Shown piece after piece: positions 17,459 to 27,542 of a stretch of DNA of 64,000 nt. Origin of the DNA: Akkermansia muciniphila (GTDB taxonomy: Bacteria; Pseudomonadota; Gammaproteobacteria; Burkholderiales; Burkholderiaceae_C); assembly GCA_943331105.2 (NCBI GenBank), contig CALQKH020000013.1, positions 38,591 through 102,590 of the forward strand, written 5' to 3'. A program made the position numbers and the translations under genes. The notes beneath the pieces are model-generated. The model searched no databases. It worked only from the letters and a program-made list of their open reading frames with translations, and was not told the origin of the DNA. The stretch's first letter is position 1, and each line of letters begins with the position of its first letter.

Positions 17459-17719
17459 ATGACCGATATCTCTAAAGACGCAGCATCTCGTCCAGCACTT
17501 CCTGACCGCCTGGCTATCGACACCCGCAGCCCGCACCATGTGCGCGCCGTGTTCGAGCACGACATTGGCATCCGCTTCAATGGCAAGGACCGCAACGACG
17601 TTGAGGAATACTGCATCAGCGAAGGCTGGGTGCGCGTGCCTGCGGGCAAGACGCTGGACCGCAAAGGCCAGCCCTTGCTGATCAAGCTCAAGGGCAAGGT
17701 CGAAGCGTTTTACCGCTGA
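17459..17719 (+). CDS. DUF3297 family protein
   Basis: An 86-residue basic protein of the DUF3297 family: PDRLAIDTRSPHHVRAVFEHDIGIRF, DRNDVEEYCISEGWVRVPAGK and LLIKLKGKVEAFYR. The whole length matches the family. Function is not known. Likely a free-standing gene, convergent with the aconitase-family gene 15 bp away. Confidence 0.85.
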   Translation: MTDISKDAASRPALPDRLAIDTRSPHHVRAVFEHDIGIRFNGKDRNDVEEYCISEGWVRVPAGKTLDRKGQPLLIKLKGKVEAFYR

Positions 17720-17734
17720 CACCTCCGGTGGCGC

Positions 17735-19735
17735 TTAGCCGCTGATGCGCCGCCGCAATGTTTCAAAAGAGATCAACTCCCCGGCCAGCGCACTGGCCAT
17801 CACGGTGGGTGGGCTGGCCAGCCAGACTTGGCCCGGGCCTGAGCGGCCCGGAAAATTGCGGTTGATGGCGCTCACCGTGACCTGCGCCGAGTCGGTCGAC
17901 GAACCCGGTCCGCAGTTGGCACAAGCCCCGCAAGAGGGCTGCAGGATGCGCACACCCAAAGCGGCGAATGTCTTGTCGTAACCCTGCGCTGCACAGTAAT
18001 CACGCACCGCAGTCGTGCCGTATTGCAAAAACACCTGCACACCCTCGGGCAGCTTGAGATTGTTGTTCAGACCCCAGGCCAACACCGCGTGGTAATGGTC
18101 AAAGTCTTCGCGCTTGCCTGCTGTACAGGAGCCGCCATAGGCGATGTCGATGCGCACGCGTTCTTGCAGCTCAGACAGCGCCAGTCCCAGACCCGGGTCA
18201 CCGGGTCTGGCCACCATGGGGCAGAGGGTGTTCAGATGGACCGTCATGTTGTGGGCGTAATGCGCGCCATCGTCGCTGTGCATCCAGTCATCGATCACCG
18301 CGTCCACGCCCCGGCGTTCACGGATAAAGCGCAAGGTTTCGGCATCGGGTGCCACGATGCCCGTGAGCCCGCCCAACTCGGCGCACATGTTGGTGAGCGT
18401 CGCGCGTTCGTCGGTACTCAGGTGGGCGATGCCTTCACCCGCAAACTCAAACACCTTGCCCACGCCGCTGCCGCTGCGGATGTAAGGTGTGGCCAGCAGG
18501 TGCAGCATCAGGTCTTTGGCGGTCACGCCTGCAGGCAGCTTGCCTTGCAGCTCGACGCGCACACACTCGGGCAGCGTCACGCGCACTGCGCCAGTCACAA
18601 AGGCATTGGCCATGTCGGTGGTGCCTACGCCAAAGGCCACACAACCCAAAGCGCCACTGTGCGGTGTGTGCGAATCGGTGCCCACCACCACCTGCCCGGG
18701 CAGGGCGTAGTGTTCGGCCACCATGGCGTGCGAGATACCGGCCACATTGCTGCCGTCGTCTTGCAGCACTTCGGCATCGGTCAGGGTGCGGTGCATGCGC
18801 AGGCCGTGGCGTGCGGCAAAGTTGCGCTGTGCTTGGCTCATGGCGTGCATGTTGGCGATCAAGCCCCCCTGCACATGGGCGGGGCTTTCTTCGACGTAGG
18901 AGGTATGGTCTTCAAACACCACAATCTGCGCTGGGCTTTGTAAGGTGAAATCTTGCCCCAGTGCATTTTTCATCAAGGTATCGGCCATGCCGGTGTAGTA
19001 CTCGTGAATAAAACGCCAGTCGGCCCGCACGAACAGACCATCGCCGGTGTGCGGCTGATCGGGTGTGTGCGGGGCTGTCAGGTGGTGGCGCTTCAGGATT
19101 TTTTCAAACAGCGTTTGAGGGCCGTTTGCTTTGATGGCGACCGTTCGCCTGCGGTCTTTCTCGTAGGAGCCCACCCCCGTGGGCGAATCCACGCTCGACA
19201 AAAACCGCCGTCCCCAGCGCAGCAACCCCCCCGCCCCCAAAATCGAAGCAGCCAGCGGCTCGCGTCCTTGCAACAGGTCCTCCAGCGTCAAAGCCTCACC
19301 GCGTTCCATGCGGTCCAACAAACCAAAATCGGTCGAGGTGAACAAGCCAATGTTGTCGGCGTTCTGGCGGTAGATGCGCTCAAAACTTTCGGCAATCACC
19401 AGTTGCACGCCCGCCAGCTTTTCGGCAGTGGGGCTGTGCTCGCGCGAAGAGCCCTTGCCATAGCGGCGGCCCGCCACCAGCACCTGAAAACCGGCTTGAC
19501 GCAGGGCTTGGCGAGCGATGGGATTTTCTCCTTGGCAGCGCAGCCCAGTGTGGGCAAATTCGCCCAAGGTGTTGTCGTAATGGCTCAGGATGTGCACCGG
19601 CGTGATCTCGTCGGTCGAGACATCGTCGCGCAGCGGCCCGGCCTGCGCGCGGGTGATCGGCTCCCCTGAAAGTTGGCGGCTGATCAGGCCAGGGTCTTGG
19701 CTGAGGTAAAGAATCTTCCAGTCGGAGCTGTTCAT
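17735..19735 (-). CDS. Aconitase-superfamily hydratase with N-terminal swivel domain
   Basis: A 666-residue enzyme with reversed domain order. The swivel (LeuD-like) domain comes first, with the substrate-loop motif RRYGKGSSREHSP near residues 90-102. The [4Fe-4S] catalytic (LeuC-like) part follows, with VVVGTDSHTPHSGALGC, then GGSCTAGKREDF (Cys ~537) and PSCGACANC (~600-608) as likely cluster ligands. Canonical aconitase A and LeuC/LeuD do not have this order, and AcnB has an extra HEAT domain that is absent here. It could act on isopropylmalate-, citramalate- or aconitate-like acids. It is divergent from a lyase/CoA-transferase operon (112 bp gap). Confidence 0.85.
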   Translation of the reverse strand: MNSSDWKILYLSQDPGLISRQLSGEPITRAQAGPLRDDVSTDEITPVHILSHYDNTLGEFAHTGLRCQGENPIARQALRQAGFQVLVAGRRYGKGSSREHSPTAEKLAGVQLVIAESFERIYRQNADNIGLFTSTDFGLLDRMERGEALTLEDLLQGREPLAASILGAGGLLRWGRRFLSSVDSPTGVGSYEKDRRRTVAIKANGPQTLFEKILKRHHLTAPHTPDQPHTGDGLFVRADWRFIHEYYTGMADTLMKNALGQDFTLQSPAQIVVFEDHTSYVEESPAHVQGGLIANMHAMSQAQRNFAARHGLRMHRTLTDAEVLQDDGSNVAGISHAMVAEHYALPGQVVVGTDSHTPHSGALGCVAFGVGTTDMANAFVTGAVRVTLPECVRVELQGKLPAGVTAKDLMLHLLATPYIRSGSGVGKVFEFAGEGIAHLSTDERATLTNMCAELGGLTGIVAPDAETLRFIRERRGVDAVIDDWMHSDDGAHYAHNMTVHLNTLCPMVARPGDPGLGLALSELQERVRIDIAYGGSCTAGKREDFDHYHAVLAWGLNNNLKLPEGVQVFLQYGTTAVRDYCAAQGYDKTFAALGVRILQPSCGACANCGPGSSTDSAQVTVSAINRNFPGRSGPGQVWLASPPTVMASALAGELISFETLRRRISG

Positions 19736-19847
19736 GTCAGGGCGTGTGCGTGAGGAATGCTTCGCCCCTTTGGCAGAGGTCCATCTCAATTCTATGAGCG
19801 ATCCGAGCCTTTAAACTCCTCGCACACCCCAGCAAAGGACATTGGAC

Positions 19848-20792
19848 ATGAGCACATTTCATTGGCCCCAGCGCGTGACGGTCCGCGAAGTGGGCCTGCG
19901 CGACGGGCTGCAAAGCATCGCCCGCACCTTGCCCACTGCGCAAAAATTGCAATGGATTCAGAGTGCTTACGATGCGGGCATCCGTGAGATCGAAGTCGGC
20001 TCCTTTGTACCGCCCAAACTCTTGCCCCAGCTGGCCGACACTGCCGAGCTGGTGGCCTTTGCCCAAACCCTGCCGGGCCTGATCGTGTCGGTGTTGGTGC
20101 CCAACCTCAAGGGGGCCGAGCGCGCCATGGACAGCGGTGCCGACTGGATGCTGCTGCCCTTGTCAGCCAGTCACGCACACAGCTTGGCTAACCTGCGCAA
20201 AGCGCCCGACGACGTGGTGGCCGAAATAGCTGCCATGGTGGAGGCCCGCCGGGCCCGGGGTTCGGCCATCCGCATCGAGGTTGGCATGAGCACCGCGTTC
20301 GGCTGCACGATTCAGGGTGAGGTCGCCGTCGATGAAGTGCTGCGCTTGCTCCAGTCGGTTGTCGCTCTGGGTGTGGACCGCGTGGGCTTGGCTGACACGG
20401 TGGGCTACGCCGACCCGCGCCAAGTGGGTGAGCTGTTTGCCAAGGCCCGCGAAGTGGCAGGTGACAAGCTTGGCTGCGGGCACTTTCACGACACCCGTGG
20501 TCTTGGCTTGGCCAACGTCATGGCTGCCCTGCAAGCCGGTGAAACCCGGTTTGACGCCTGCTTGGCCGGCATCGGCGGCTGCCCGCATGCCCCGGGGGCC
20601 AGTGGCAACGTGGCCACCGAAGACCTGACGTATTTGATGGCCAGCATGGGCATCAAAACCGGTATCGATTTCGGTAAGCTCATGGCTTTGCGCACCCAAG
20701 TGGCGCAGTGGCTCGCAGGCGAATGCCTGCATGGTTCGATCGCGCAGGCGGGCTTGCCCAAAATCCTGCAAATGCCAGAGATGACTGCATGA
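19848..20792 (+). CDS. HMG-CoA lyase-family enzyme (hydroxymethylglutaryl-CoA or citramalyl-CoA lyase)
   Basis: A 314-residue TIM-barrel lyase. VTVREVGLRDGLQSI holds the catalytic Arg-Asp pair, GHFHDTRGLGLANV contains the metal-binding HxH-type motif, and GIGGCPHAPGASGNVATEDL carries the active-site Cys loop and metal ligand. The reaction is cleavage of a 3-hydroxyacyl-CoA to acetyl-CoA and a keto acid. With a CoA-transferase next to it and no leucine-degradation genes nearby, a citramalyl-CoA-type substrate is as likely as HMG-CoA. AAAGGA precedes the ATG at 19848. Confidence 0.88.
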   Translation: MSTFHWPQRVTVREVGLRDGLQSIARTLPTAQKLQWIQSAYDAGIREIEVGSFVPPKLLPQLADTAELVAFAQTLPGLIVSVLVPNLKGAERAMDSGADWMLLPLSASHAHSLANLRKAPDDVVAEIAAMVEARRARGSAIRIEVGMSTAFGCTIQGEVAVDEVLRLLQSVVALGVDRVGLADTVGYADPRQVGELFAKAREVAGDKLGCGHFHDTRGLGLANVMAALQAGETRFDACLAGIGGCPHAPGASGNVATEDLTYLMASMGIKTGIDFGKLMALRTQVAQWLAGECLHGSIAQAGLPKILQMPEMTA

Positions 20793-21988
20793 ACACGTCC
20801 GACAAGAAACTCCCGCTCGAAGGCCTGCGCGTCGTCGAGTTCACCCACATGGTGATGGGCCCCACCTGCGGCATGGTGCTGGCCGACATGGGGGCCGAGG
20901 TCATCAAGGTCGAGCCCATCGAGGGCGACCGCACGCGGCATTTGTTGGGTTCGGGCGCGGGTTTTTTCCCCATGTTCAACCGCAACAAGAAGAGCATCCA
21001 ACTCAACCTGCAAAGCCCCGAAGGCGCGGAGATAGCGCGGCGCCTGTGCGCCACGGCCGATGTGGTGGCCGAGAACTTCAAGCCCGGCTCCATGGCCAAG
21101 TACGGCTTGGACTACGCCAGTCTGTCGGCCCAAAACCCCAAGATCATTTACGCCAGTCTCAAGGGCTTTTTGCCGGGTCCGTATGACCACCGCACCGCGC
21201 TTGATGAAGTGGTGCAGATGATGGGTGGCTTGGCCTACATGACGGGGCGCCCGGGCGACCCGCTGCGTGCAGGCACCAGCGTGAACGACATCATGGGCGG
21301 CATGTTCGGCGCCATTGGCGTGCTGGGCGCGCTGATCCAGCGCGGCATCACCGGGCGCGGGCAAGAGATTCAGTCGGCCCTGTTTGAGAACAACGTTTTT
21401 CTGGTGGGCCAGCACATGCTGCAGTACGCCATCACGGGCAAGGCCGCCGAGCCCATGCCCAACCGCATCTCGGCCTGGGCGGTGTACGACGTGTTCACCG
21501 TCAAGGATGGCGAGCAGATTTTTTTGGCAGCGGTCAGCGACGCACAGTGGGTCACCTTTTGCGATGTGCTGGGCTTTGCCGACCTCAAGGCCGACCCGCG
21601 TTACAGCGACAACAACGCCCGTGTCTCGCGGCGTGATGTCATGATGCCCGAGCTGCGCAGCCGCCTTCAGGCCTTCACCGCCGCCGAGCTGACCGCGATT
21701 TTTGAGAAAGCCGGTTTGCCCTTTGCGCCCATCGTCAAGCCCGAAGAGCTGTTTGACGACCCGCACCTGAATGCCACCGGCGGTTTGGCCGATGTGCGCC
21801 TCACCGATGGCCCCAAAGCCGGGCAGACGGCCCGCGCCGCGCTTTTCCCCTTCACCATGGACGGGCAGCGACTGGGCGTGCGCCACCAGCCGCCCAAGCA
21901 AGGCGAAAATACCCATGAATTGCTGCAAGGGCTTGGGTTGAGCCTTGCGGAAATTGAAAACTTGCGTGCGCTCAAGGCGGTGGCCTGA
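20789..21988 (+). CDS. CaiB/BaiF (family III) CoA-transferase
   Basis: A 399-residue family III CoA-transferase: LEGLRVVEFTHMVMGPTCGMVLADMGAEVIKVEP at the start, NRNKKSIQLNLQSPEG and KYGLDYASLSAQNPKIIYASL. A candidate catalytic Asp is in AGTSVNDIMGGMFG. The start overlaps the lyase stop (ATGA); the extra 27 residues of the track lie inside the lyase gene. It probably moves CoA from a donor such as succinyl-CoA to the acid that the lyase then cleaves. Confidence 0.9.
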   Translation: MNTSDKKLPLEGLRVVEFTHMVMGPTCGMVLADMGAEVIKVEPIEGDRTRHLLGSGAGFFPMFNRNKKSIQLNLQSPEGAEIARRLCATADVVAENFKPGSMAKYGLDYASLSAQNPKIIYASLKGFLPGPYDHRTALDEVVQMMGGLAYMTGRPGDPLRAGTSVNDIMGGMFGAIGVLGALIQRGITGRGQEIQSALFENNVFLVGQHMLQYAITGKAAEPMPNRISAWAVYDVFTVKDGEQIFLAAVSDAQWVTFCDVLGFADLKADPRYSDNNARVSRRDVMMPELRSRLQAFTAAELTAIFEKAGLPFAPIVKPEELFDDPHLNATGGLADVRLTDGPKAGQTARAALFPFTMDGQRLGVRHQPPKQGENTHELLQGLGLSLAEIENLRALKAVA

Positions 21989-22046
21989 GCCCATCCGGTG
22001 CCCTGTTGTAAATTAACCATCCATCTGAAAAGAAAGAGACAAAACC

Positions 22047-23027
22047 ATGAAATCCCACTTCACTCGCCGCGCCGCCTTGGCCGCTTTGACATCGGCTGCC
22101 GCATCGGCCTTGCCAGGCATGGCGCTTGCTCAAGCGGACCGTCCCGTCAAATTCATTCTGCCCAATGCCACCGGTTCGGGTGTGGACGCCATCACACGCG
22201 CAGCAGCGCCTGCGATTGGCAAGGCTTTGGGTGCCAACGTGGTGGTGGAAAACCAAGCCGGCGCCAGTGGCGTGATTGGTTTGCAGGCCATGGCCAAGAA
22301 CCCGCCCGATGGTTTCACCTTGTCGGTGGTCTCCAACAACGTGGTGATCTTCCCCAGCGTCATCAAAGGCCTGCCTTTTGAAATGCCCGGTGACTTCACG
22401 CCCATCGCGGTGTTGGGCAGCACCCCCTTGGTGTTGGTGGCAAACCCCCAAAAAGTGCCCTCAAACAATAGCCGTGAATTCATTGCCGCCCTGCGTGCCA
22501 AGCCGGACGGTTACAACTTTGGCTCGGGTGGCACGGGAACGATCTTGCACCTGGCCGCCGAGATGTTTGTGGACGAAGCCGGTGTCAAGGCGCGCCATAT
22601 CCCCTACAAAGGCGTAGGCCCCATGGTCACTGACTTGTTGGGGGGTCAAATTGACTTTGCCGTTTTGGCTTTGCCCAGCGTACAGCAGCACATCCGAAGT
22701 GGTGCGCTCAAGGCCGTGGGCATGTGTGGCGACAAGCGAAGCGCCGCTGCGCCAGACATTCCTACTTTTGTGGAGCAGGGCTTGCCCACTTACGTGATCG
22801 ATGCCTGGTTTGGTGTGCTCGGCCCCAAGGGCATGAGCGCTGCCAATGTGAAGAGGGTCAACGATGCCCTGGTGCAGGCCTTCAACGATCCGGCCGTCAA
22901 GGAAGTCATGGCCAAGCAAGGCAACACGATCGCCATCAGCACGCCCGAGCAAGCTCAGCGCGTCTTCCGAAGTGAAATGGAGCGCTTTGCTGCGCTGGTC
23001 AAGAAGGCGGGCATCGAGCCGCAATAA
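22047..23027 (+). CDS. Bug/TctC substrate-binding protein
   Basis: A 326-residue periplasmic binding protein with an RR-containing signal (SHFTRRAALAALTSAAASALPGMALAQA), then PVKFILPNATGSGVDAITR, VVVENQAGASGVIGLQAMAKNPPDGFT and RHIPYKGVGPMVTDLLGGQ. The first motif has ATGSG in place of the usual PPGG, so ligand contacts differ slightly. It follows the CoA-transferase gene by 58 bp and probably captures the substrate of that pathway. Confidence 0.92.
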   Translation: MKSHFTRRAALAALTSAAASALPGMALAQADRPVKFILPNATGSGVDAITRAAAPAIGKALGANVVVENQAGASGVIGLQAMAKNPPDGFTLSVVSNNVVIFPSVIKGLPFEMPGDFTPIAVLGSTPLVLVANPQKVPSNNSREFIAALRAKPDGYNFGSGGTGTILHLAAEMFVDEAGVKARHIPYKGVGPMVTDLLGGQIDFAVLALPSVQQHIRSGALKAVGMCGDKRSAAAPDIPTFVEQGLPTYVIDAWFGVLGPKGMSAANVKRVNDALVQAFNDPAVKEVMAKQGNTIAISTPEQAQRVFRSEMERFAALVKKAGIEPQ

Positions 23028-23045
23028 GGCCCATCGCCCATCCCT

Positions 23046-23075
23046 CGTCGCTTGACATTTGGCAGTCAGGCGACG
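23046..23075. terminator. Hairpin after the lyase/CoA-transferase/Bug operon
   Basis: Arms CGTCGCTTGAC and GTCAGGCGACG pair at ten of eleven positions plus one G-T, around an 8-base loop. No T-run follows, so it would be a factor-dependent or stabilising 3' structure rather than a classical intrinsic terminator. Confidence 0.45.
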
Positions 23076-23254
23076 ACCATCGGCGCATGTCCATCCAGGT
23101 ATTGATTTTCGGCATCCACCTCGCGCGCAGCACGCGGGGCAAGCCTTGCGCACCGCCGCAGGGCTTTTAAACATTCCCCCTGTTTCGTTTGACCGATTTC
23201 AATTCGGGCCGTGCTCACTTTGCAGCGCGGCCCTGCTTTTCACTGGAGACTTTC

Positions 23255-24337
23255 ATGGCCGATTTGTTTGACAACCCCATGGGCCTGTGCGGCTTCGAGT
23301 TCGTCGAGTTCGCATCCCCCACCCCCAACACCTTGGAGCCGCTGTTCGAGCAGATGGGCTTCTCGCTGGTGGCCAAACACCGATCCAAAGACGTGGTGCT
23401 GTACCGCCAAGGCGACATCAATTTCATCGTCAACCGCGAGCCCAAAAGCCTGGCCGGTTACTTCGCAGCCGAGCACGGCCCTTGCGCTTGCGCGCTGGCG
23501 TTTCGGGTGAAGGATTCGCACAAGGCTTATGCGCGGGCGCTGGAACTCGGAGCCCAACCGGTGGATGTGCCCACCGGCCCCATGGAGTTGCGCCTGCCAG
23601 CCATCAAGGGCATTGGCGGCGCGCCTTTGTATTTGATCGACCGTTTTGAAGACGGCAAAAGCATTTACGACATCGACTTTGAATTCATCGACGGCGTGGA
23701 CCGCCACCCGCCGGGCCACGGCCTCAAGCTCATCGACCACATGACGCACAACGTCTACAAAGGCCGCATGGCGTATTGGAGTGGTTTTTACGAAAAGCTC
23801 TTTAACTTTCAGGAGATTCGTTACTTCGACATCAAGGGCGAATACACGGGCCTCACCAGCCAAGCCATGATGGCCCCAGACGGTTTGATCCGCATCCCGC
23901 TGAATGAAGAGTCGGGCAAGACCGGTGGCCAGATCGAAGAATTCTTGATGCAGTTCAACGGCGAGGGCATCCAACACATCGCGCTCTTAACCGACGACCT
24001 CTTAAAAAGCGTGGACGCGCTGCAGATGGCCGGCATCCCGCTCATGACTGCCCCCAACGACATTTATTACGAGATGCTTGAAGAGCGCCTGACAGGCCAT
24101 GGCGAACCGGTGCCCGAGTTGCAGGCACGCGGCATCCTGATGGACGGCTCAACCGCCAACGGCGAGAAGCGTTTGCTGCTGCAAATCTTCAGCCAAACCC
24201 TGTTGGGCCCGGTGTTCTTTGAATTCATCCAGCGCAAAGCCGACGAGGGCTTTGGCGAAGGCAATTTCAAGGCGCTGTTTGAAAGCCTGGAGCGGGATCA
24301 GATTCGGCGTGGGGCGATTCAGGTGGATATGCGCTGA
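23255..24337 (+). CDS. hppD: 4-hydroxyphenylpyruvate dioxygenase
   Basis: A 360-residue Fe(II) dioxygenase of tyrosine degradation that forms homogentisate. The N-terminal pseudo-domain is [28 protein letters not shown]; the catalytic half has the three metal ligands in LIDHMTHNV (His), [12 protein letters not shown] (His) and [17 protein letters not shown] (Glu). The start at 23255 follows CTGGAGAC. The last codons ([15 protein letters not shown]...) recur as a relic at 29261-29320, showing the region has been rearranged. Confidence 0.95.
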   Translation: MADLFDNPMGLCGFEFVEFASPTPNTLEPLFEQMGFSLVAKHRSKDVVLYRQGDINFIVNREPKSLAGYFAAEHGPCACALAFRVKDSHKAYARALELGAQPVDVPTGPMELRLPAIKGIGGAPLYLIDRFEDGKSIYDIDFEFIDGVDRHPPGHGLKLIDHMTHNVYKGRMAYWSGFYEKLFNFQEIRYFDIKGEYTGLTSQAMMAPDGLIRIPLNEESGKTGGQIEEFLMQFNGEGIQHIALLTDDLLKSVDALQMAGIPLMTAPNDIYYEMLEERLTGHGEPVPELQARGILMDGSTANGEKRLLLQIFSQTLLGPVFFEFIQRKADEGFGEGNFKALFESLERDQIRRGAIQVDMR

Positions 24338-24511
24338 GTCGTTTTCAGCCTTTGTGGGAGGCCTGCCCTCGCCAAGAAGGGCCCTTAGTGAGGGTCGCGC
24401 ATGTGACTTTCGAGAGGAAATCGACGGCACTGTCGGTTGTTACCCGGTTGCACAAAAGGGGTCTTCTCGCCACAGTTGAAAGCTGTTGCTTTGAACAAAG
24501 GGTCCCCCGTC

Positions 24512-24970
24512 ATGAAACTGAACGTCAACGGTAAAAACCGCAGCCTCGATGTCGAGCCCGAGATGCCCCTGCTTTGGGCCTTGCGCGATGAGCTTGACAT
24601 CAAAGGCCCCAAGTTCGGTTGCGGCATTGCCCAGTGCGGTTCGTGCACGGTTTTGTTGAACGGTGAGCCTGTGCGCTCGTGTGTTTATCCCGTGTCGGGT
24701 GCCTCTGGACAAAAAGTCATCACCATCGAAGGCTTGGCCGACAAGGGCCGCTTGCATGCTGTGCAGCAAGCCTGGATCGACCACCAGGTGCCTCAGTGCG
24801 GTTATTGCCAAGGCGGGCAGATGCTCGCGGCCGTGGCCTTGCTCAAGAAAAAGCCCAAGCCGACCGACGAAGACATCGATGCCGCCATGACCAACATTTG
24901 CCGTTGCGGCACCTATGCACGCATCCGCACCGCCATCCACGCCGCCGCCAAGAAAGGGGCCCGCGCATGA
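24512..24970 (+). CDS. iorA: Isoquinoline 1-oxidoreductase-type small subunit, 2Fe-2S protein
   Basis: A 152-residue two-[2Fe-2S] subunit of the xanthine-oxidase family. The plant-type cluster is in [15 protein letters not shown] (Cys ~43, 48, 51) with the fourth Cys in VRSCVYP; the second cluster uses QCGYCQGGQ and [11 protein letters not shown]. It passes electrons from the molybdenum subunit to an acceptor. The ATG at 24512 is preferred over the 25-residue extension. Its stop overlaps iorB (ATGA). No signal peptide, so it would be exported by riding with the Tat-targeted IorB. Confidence 0.93.
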   Translation: MKLNVNGKNRSLDVEPEMPLLWALRDELDIKGPKFGCGIAQCGSCTVLLNGEPVRSCVYPVSGASGQKVITIEGLADKGRLHAVQQAWIDHQVPQCGYCQGGQMLAAVALLKKKPKPTDEDIDAAMTNICRCGTYARIRTAIHAAAKKGARA

Positions 24971-27135
24971 GCACCCCAGATCTGACTTCCGGCATGGATC
25001 GCCGCCACTTCTTGAAGATCTCCAGCACCGCCACGGCGGGTTTGTCGATGGGATTTTTCGTTCCACAAAGCGCGCAAGCTGCCAACACGCCTCAGCTGAA
25101 TGTGTGGGTCGAAATCGAACCCAACGACACGATTGTCATCCGCTACGCCCGTGCAGAAATGGGCCAAGGCAGTATGACTTCTGCGCCCATGATGATTGCC
25201 GAGGAGTTGGAGGCCGATTGGAAGAAGGTGCGCGTCGAGTACGCCACGGCGCATGAAAACCTGCGCACCAAACGCGCCTATGGCGACATGGCTTCGGTGG
25301 GCAGCCGCACCATCCGCAATTCGCAGGAATACCTGCGCAAAGCCGGTGCTACCGGGCGTGAGATGCTGATTGCCGCGGCTGCCCAGCAGTGGGGCGTGCC
25401 GGCCAGCGAGTGCAAAGCAGCGCTGAGCAAAGTCACCCATGTGCCCAGCAAGCGGGTGCTCAGTTACGGCAAGCTGGCGGCCACGGCTGCCAAGCTGGAA
25501 GCCCCCAAAGACGTCAAGCTCAAAGACCCCAAAGCCTGGACATTGATCGGCAAGTCCATCCCGCGTGTGGACATTCCCGACATCGTGACCGGCCGTGTGA
25601 AATACGGTATCGACGCACAAGTGCCTGGCATGTTGCACGCGGCCATTGCGGCTTGCCCTGTGTTCAACGGCACCATCAAAACCATGGACGCCTCTAAGGT
25701 GGAAAACCGCAGGGGCATCGTCAAGGTGTTGAACATGGGCACCTTTGTGGCCGTGGTGGCCGACAACTGGTGGCGCGCCAAAGAAGCGCTGCGCGATGTG
25801 GCGGTGGACTGGGATGTGGGCGAGCACGGCACCCTGAGCAGCGCCGCCATCATGTCCCACTTCAAAGCGGGTATGGAGCAACCAGAACTGGCGGTGGCCC
25901 GCAACGACGGCAACACGGCAGACGCGCTGAGCAAAGCGGCCAAGGTGGTGGAGGCCGAGTACTTCACGCCCTATTTGGCGCACGCCACCATGGAGCCCAT
26001 GGTCTGCACCGCTTGGTTGCAGGGCGAACAACTCGATGTGTGGTGCTCGACGCAAAACCCCGAAGCCACTTTGGCCGTGGCGGCTGCGACTGCGGGCGTG
26101 CCACAGGCCAACGTGAAAGTGCACCCGATGCAATTGGGCGGAGGACTCGGGCGCAAAAGCCCGCAAGACTTCACGCGCCAAGCTGTCGCGATTGCCAAGG
26201 CCATGCCCGGCAAGCCCGTCAAAATGCTGTGGTCTCGCGAAGAGGAAATTCAGCACGGCTTGTACCGCCCAGCCAGCTTGATGCGTTTCAAAGCGGGTTT
26301 GAGTGCCACGGGCAAAGCCGAGGCGCTGCACATCCGTGTGAGTGCCCCATCCATCTTGGCCACTTTGCTGAAACTGCCCTTGCCCAGAGGCGTGGACGGT
26401 CAGGCGGTGGCCAGCTTCAACGACCACCCCTATGACATCCCCAACACCTTGGTGGACTATGCCCAGCGCAACACCAATGTGCCGGTGGGTTTTTGGCGCA
26501 CCGTGGGGCATTCACAAAACCCGTTTGGGCGTGAGTGTTTCATTGACGAGATGGCCCAGGCGGCAGCGCAAGACCCGGTTCAATACCGCTTGGCCATGCT
26601 GCCTAACAATGAAAAAGCCAACCGCGACCGTGCCATTTTGTTGGCCGTGACCCAAGCGGCCGGGTGGGACAAAAAGCCTGCCCCGGGTGTGTTCCGGGGC
26701 GTGGCTGCCACCGACGGTTATGGCAGTTGGACGGCCTGCGTGTGCGATGTCTCCATCAATGCCAAAAACGAGGTCAAGATCCACCGCATCGTGATTGGCA
26801 TTGACCCCGGCTATGCCGTCAACCCCGACAACATCGTTGCCCAGTTCCAGGGCAGCGTGGTGCACGGTTTGACTGCCATCTTCTGGGGTGAAAACACCAT
26901 CAAGGACGGGCGTGTGGAGCAATCCAACTTCCACGATTACCGCATGATGCGTTTGAACGAAATGCCCAAGGTGGAGGTGGTGATTGCCCCCACGGGTGGC
27001 TTCTGGGGCGGTGTGGGCGAGCCGGCCCAGGCGCCTTTGGCACCCGCTGTGGCCAACGCCATTTCGGCCGCTTTGGGCAAACGCATCCGCAGCTTGCCTT
27101 TGAAAAACCATGGTTTGACTTTGGCACGGGCATGA
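24967..27135 (+). CDS. iorB: Isoquinoline 1-oxidoreductase-type molybdopterin subunit (Tat-exported)
   Basis: A 722-residue molybdenum hydroxylase large subunit of the IorB/aldehyde-dehydrogenase branch of the xanthine-oxidase family. It starts with a Tat signal ([19 protein letters not shown]...AQAANT), placing it in the periplasm. Molybdopterin-binding stretches include [35 protein letters not shown] and the C-terminal [18 protein letters not shown], whose Glu is the conserved active-site base. It overlaps iorA upstream and soxX downstream by four bases each. Substrate unknown; the Sox genes behind it are the unusual context. Confidence 0.92.
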   Translation: MSTPDLTSGMDRRHFLKISSTATAGLSMGFFVPQSAQAANTPQLNVWVEIEPNDTIVIRYARAEMGQGSMTSAPMMIAEELEADWKKVRVEYATAHENLRTKRAYGDMASVGSRTIRNSQEYLRKAGATGREMLIAAAAQQWGVPASECKAALSKVTHVPSKRVLSYGKLAATAAKLEAPKDVKLKDPKAWTLIGKSIPRVDIPDIVTGRVKYGIDAQVPGMLHAAIAACPVFNGTIKTMDASKVENRRGIVKVLNMGTFVAVVADNWWRAKEALRDVAVDWDVGEHGTLSSAAIMSHFKAGMEQPELAVARNDGNTADALSKAAKVVEAEYFTPYLAHATMEPMVCTAWLQGEQLDVWCSTQNPEATLAVAAATAGVPQANVKVHPMQLGGGLGRKSPQDFTRQAVAIAKAMPGKPVKMLWSREEEIQHGLYRPASLMRFKAGLSATGKAEALHIRVSAPSILATLLKLPLPRGVDGQAVASFNDHPYDIPNTLVDYAQRNTNVPVGFWRTVGHSQNPFGRECFIDEMAQAAAQDPVQYRLAMLPNNEKANRDRAILLAVTQAAGWDKKPAPGVFRGVAATDGYGSWTACVCDVSINAKNEVKIHRIVIGIDPGYAVNPDNIVAQFQGSVVHGLTAIFWGENTIKDGRVEQSNFHDYRMMRLNEMPKVEVVIAPTGGFWGGVGEPAQAPLAPAVANAISAALGKRIRSLPLKNHGLTLARA

Positions 27136-27542
27136 CGGTGCTGGGCTTTGCGCGGGTGTGGGCCTTGGTGTTCAGCGCTGGCTGTGTCGCAGCGCAAACG
27201 CCTGAGGCTCCCCAAGCCGGCTCGCCCGAGCGGGGCAAAGCCCTGCTCTTGCAAAGGCAAGACAGCGGCTGTGTGCTCTGCCATCAAGTGCAGGGTTTGC
27301 CTGTGGGTGGCGCACTCGGCCCGTCTTTGGTCGGTTTGGCCGAGCGCAGCACCAAGACCCAAGCCCGCGAGCGCATCGCCGATGCCCGGCGCTTTAACCC
27401 GCAAACCATCATGCCGGCCTATCTCAGCACCGAGGGTTTGAACAAGGTGGCGAGCCCCTACAAGGGTCAAACCATTTTGACGGCGCAGGGGCTTGAAGAC
27501 ATCTTGAGTTACCTGTTCTTGCCCAGCAAGGCCACGCCATGA
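27132..27542 (+). CDS. soxX: SoxX-type monoheme cytochrome c
   Basis: A 136-residue exported cytochrome. After a signal (VWALVFSAGCVAAQ) come GKALLLQRQDSGCVLCHQV (CxxCH heme site), GALGPSLVGL and FNPQTIMPAYLST, where the Met is the likely heme axial ligand. Order and spacing match SoxX, the electron-accepting half of SoxXA, which joins a sulfur substrate oxidatively to the cysteine of SoxY. Four-base overlaps link it to iorB and soxY. Confidence 0.85.
   Translation: MTVLGFARVWALVFSAGCVAAQTPEAPQAGSPERGKALLLQRQDSGCVLCHQVQGLPVGGALGPSLVGLAERSTKTQARERIADARRFNPQTIMPAYLSTEGLNKVASPYKGQTILTAQGLEDILSYLFLPSKATP

Noticed and set aside
20486-21994. 502-residue minus-strand ORF opposite the lyase and CoA-transferase genes
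   Set aside because: Shadow frame without recognisable domains; spans two well-supported genes on the other strand.
24913-26511. 532-residue minus-strand ORF antisense to iorB
   Set aside because: Its sequence is low-complexity His/Gly/Arg-rich, typical of the reverse frame of a GC-rich gene, and the plus strand has a clear molybdenum-hydroxylase protein.
27132-27542. SoxX as a lipoprotein
   Set aside because: The SAGC in the signal region lacks the Leu/Val normally at the -3 position, so an ordinary secreted cytochrome is more likely.
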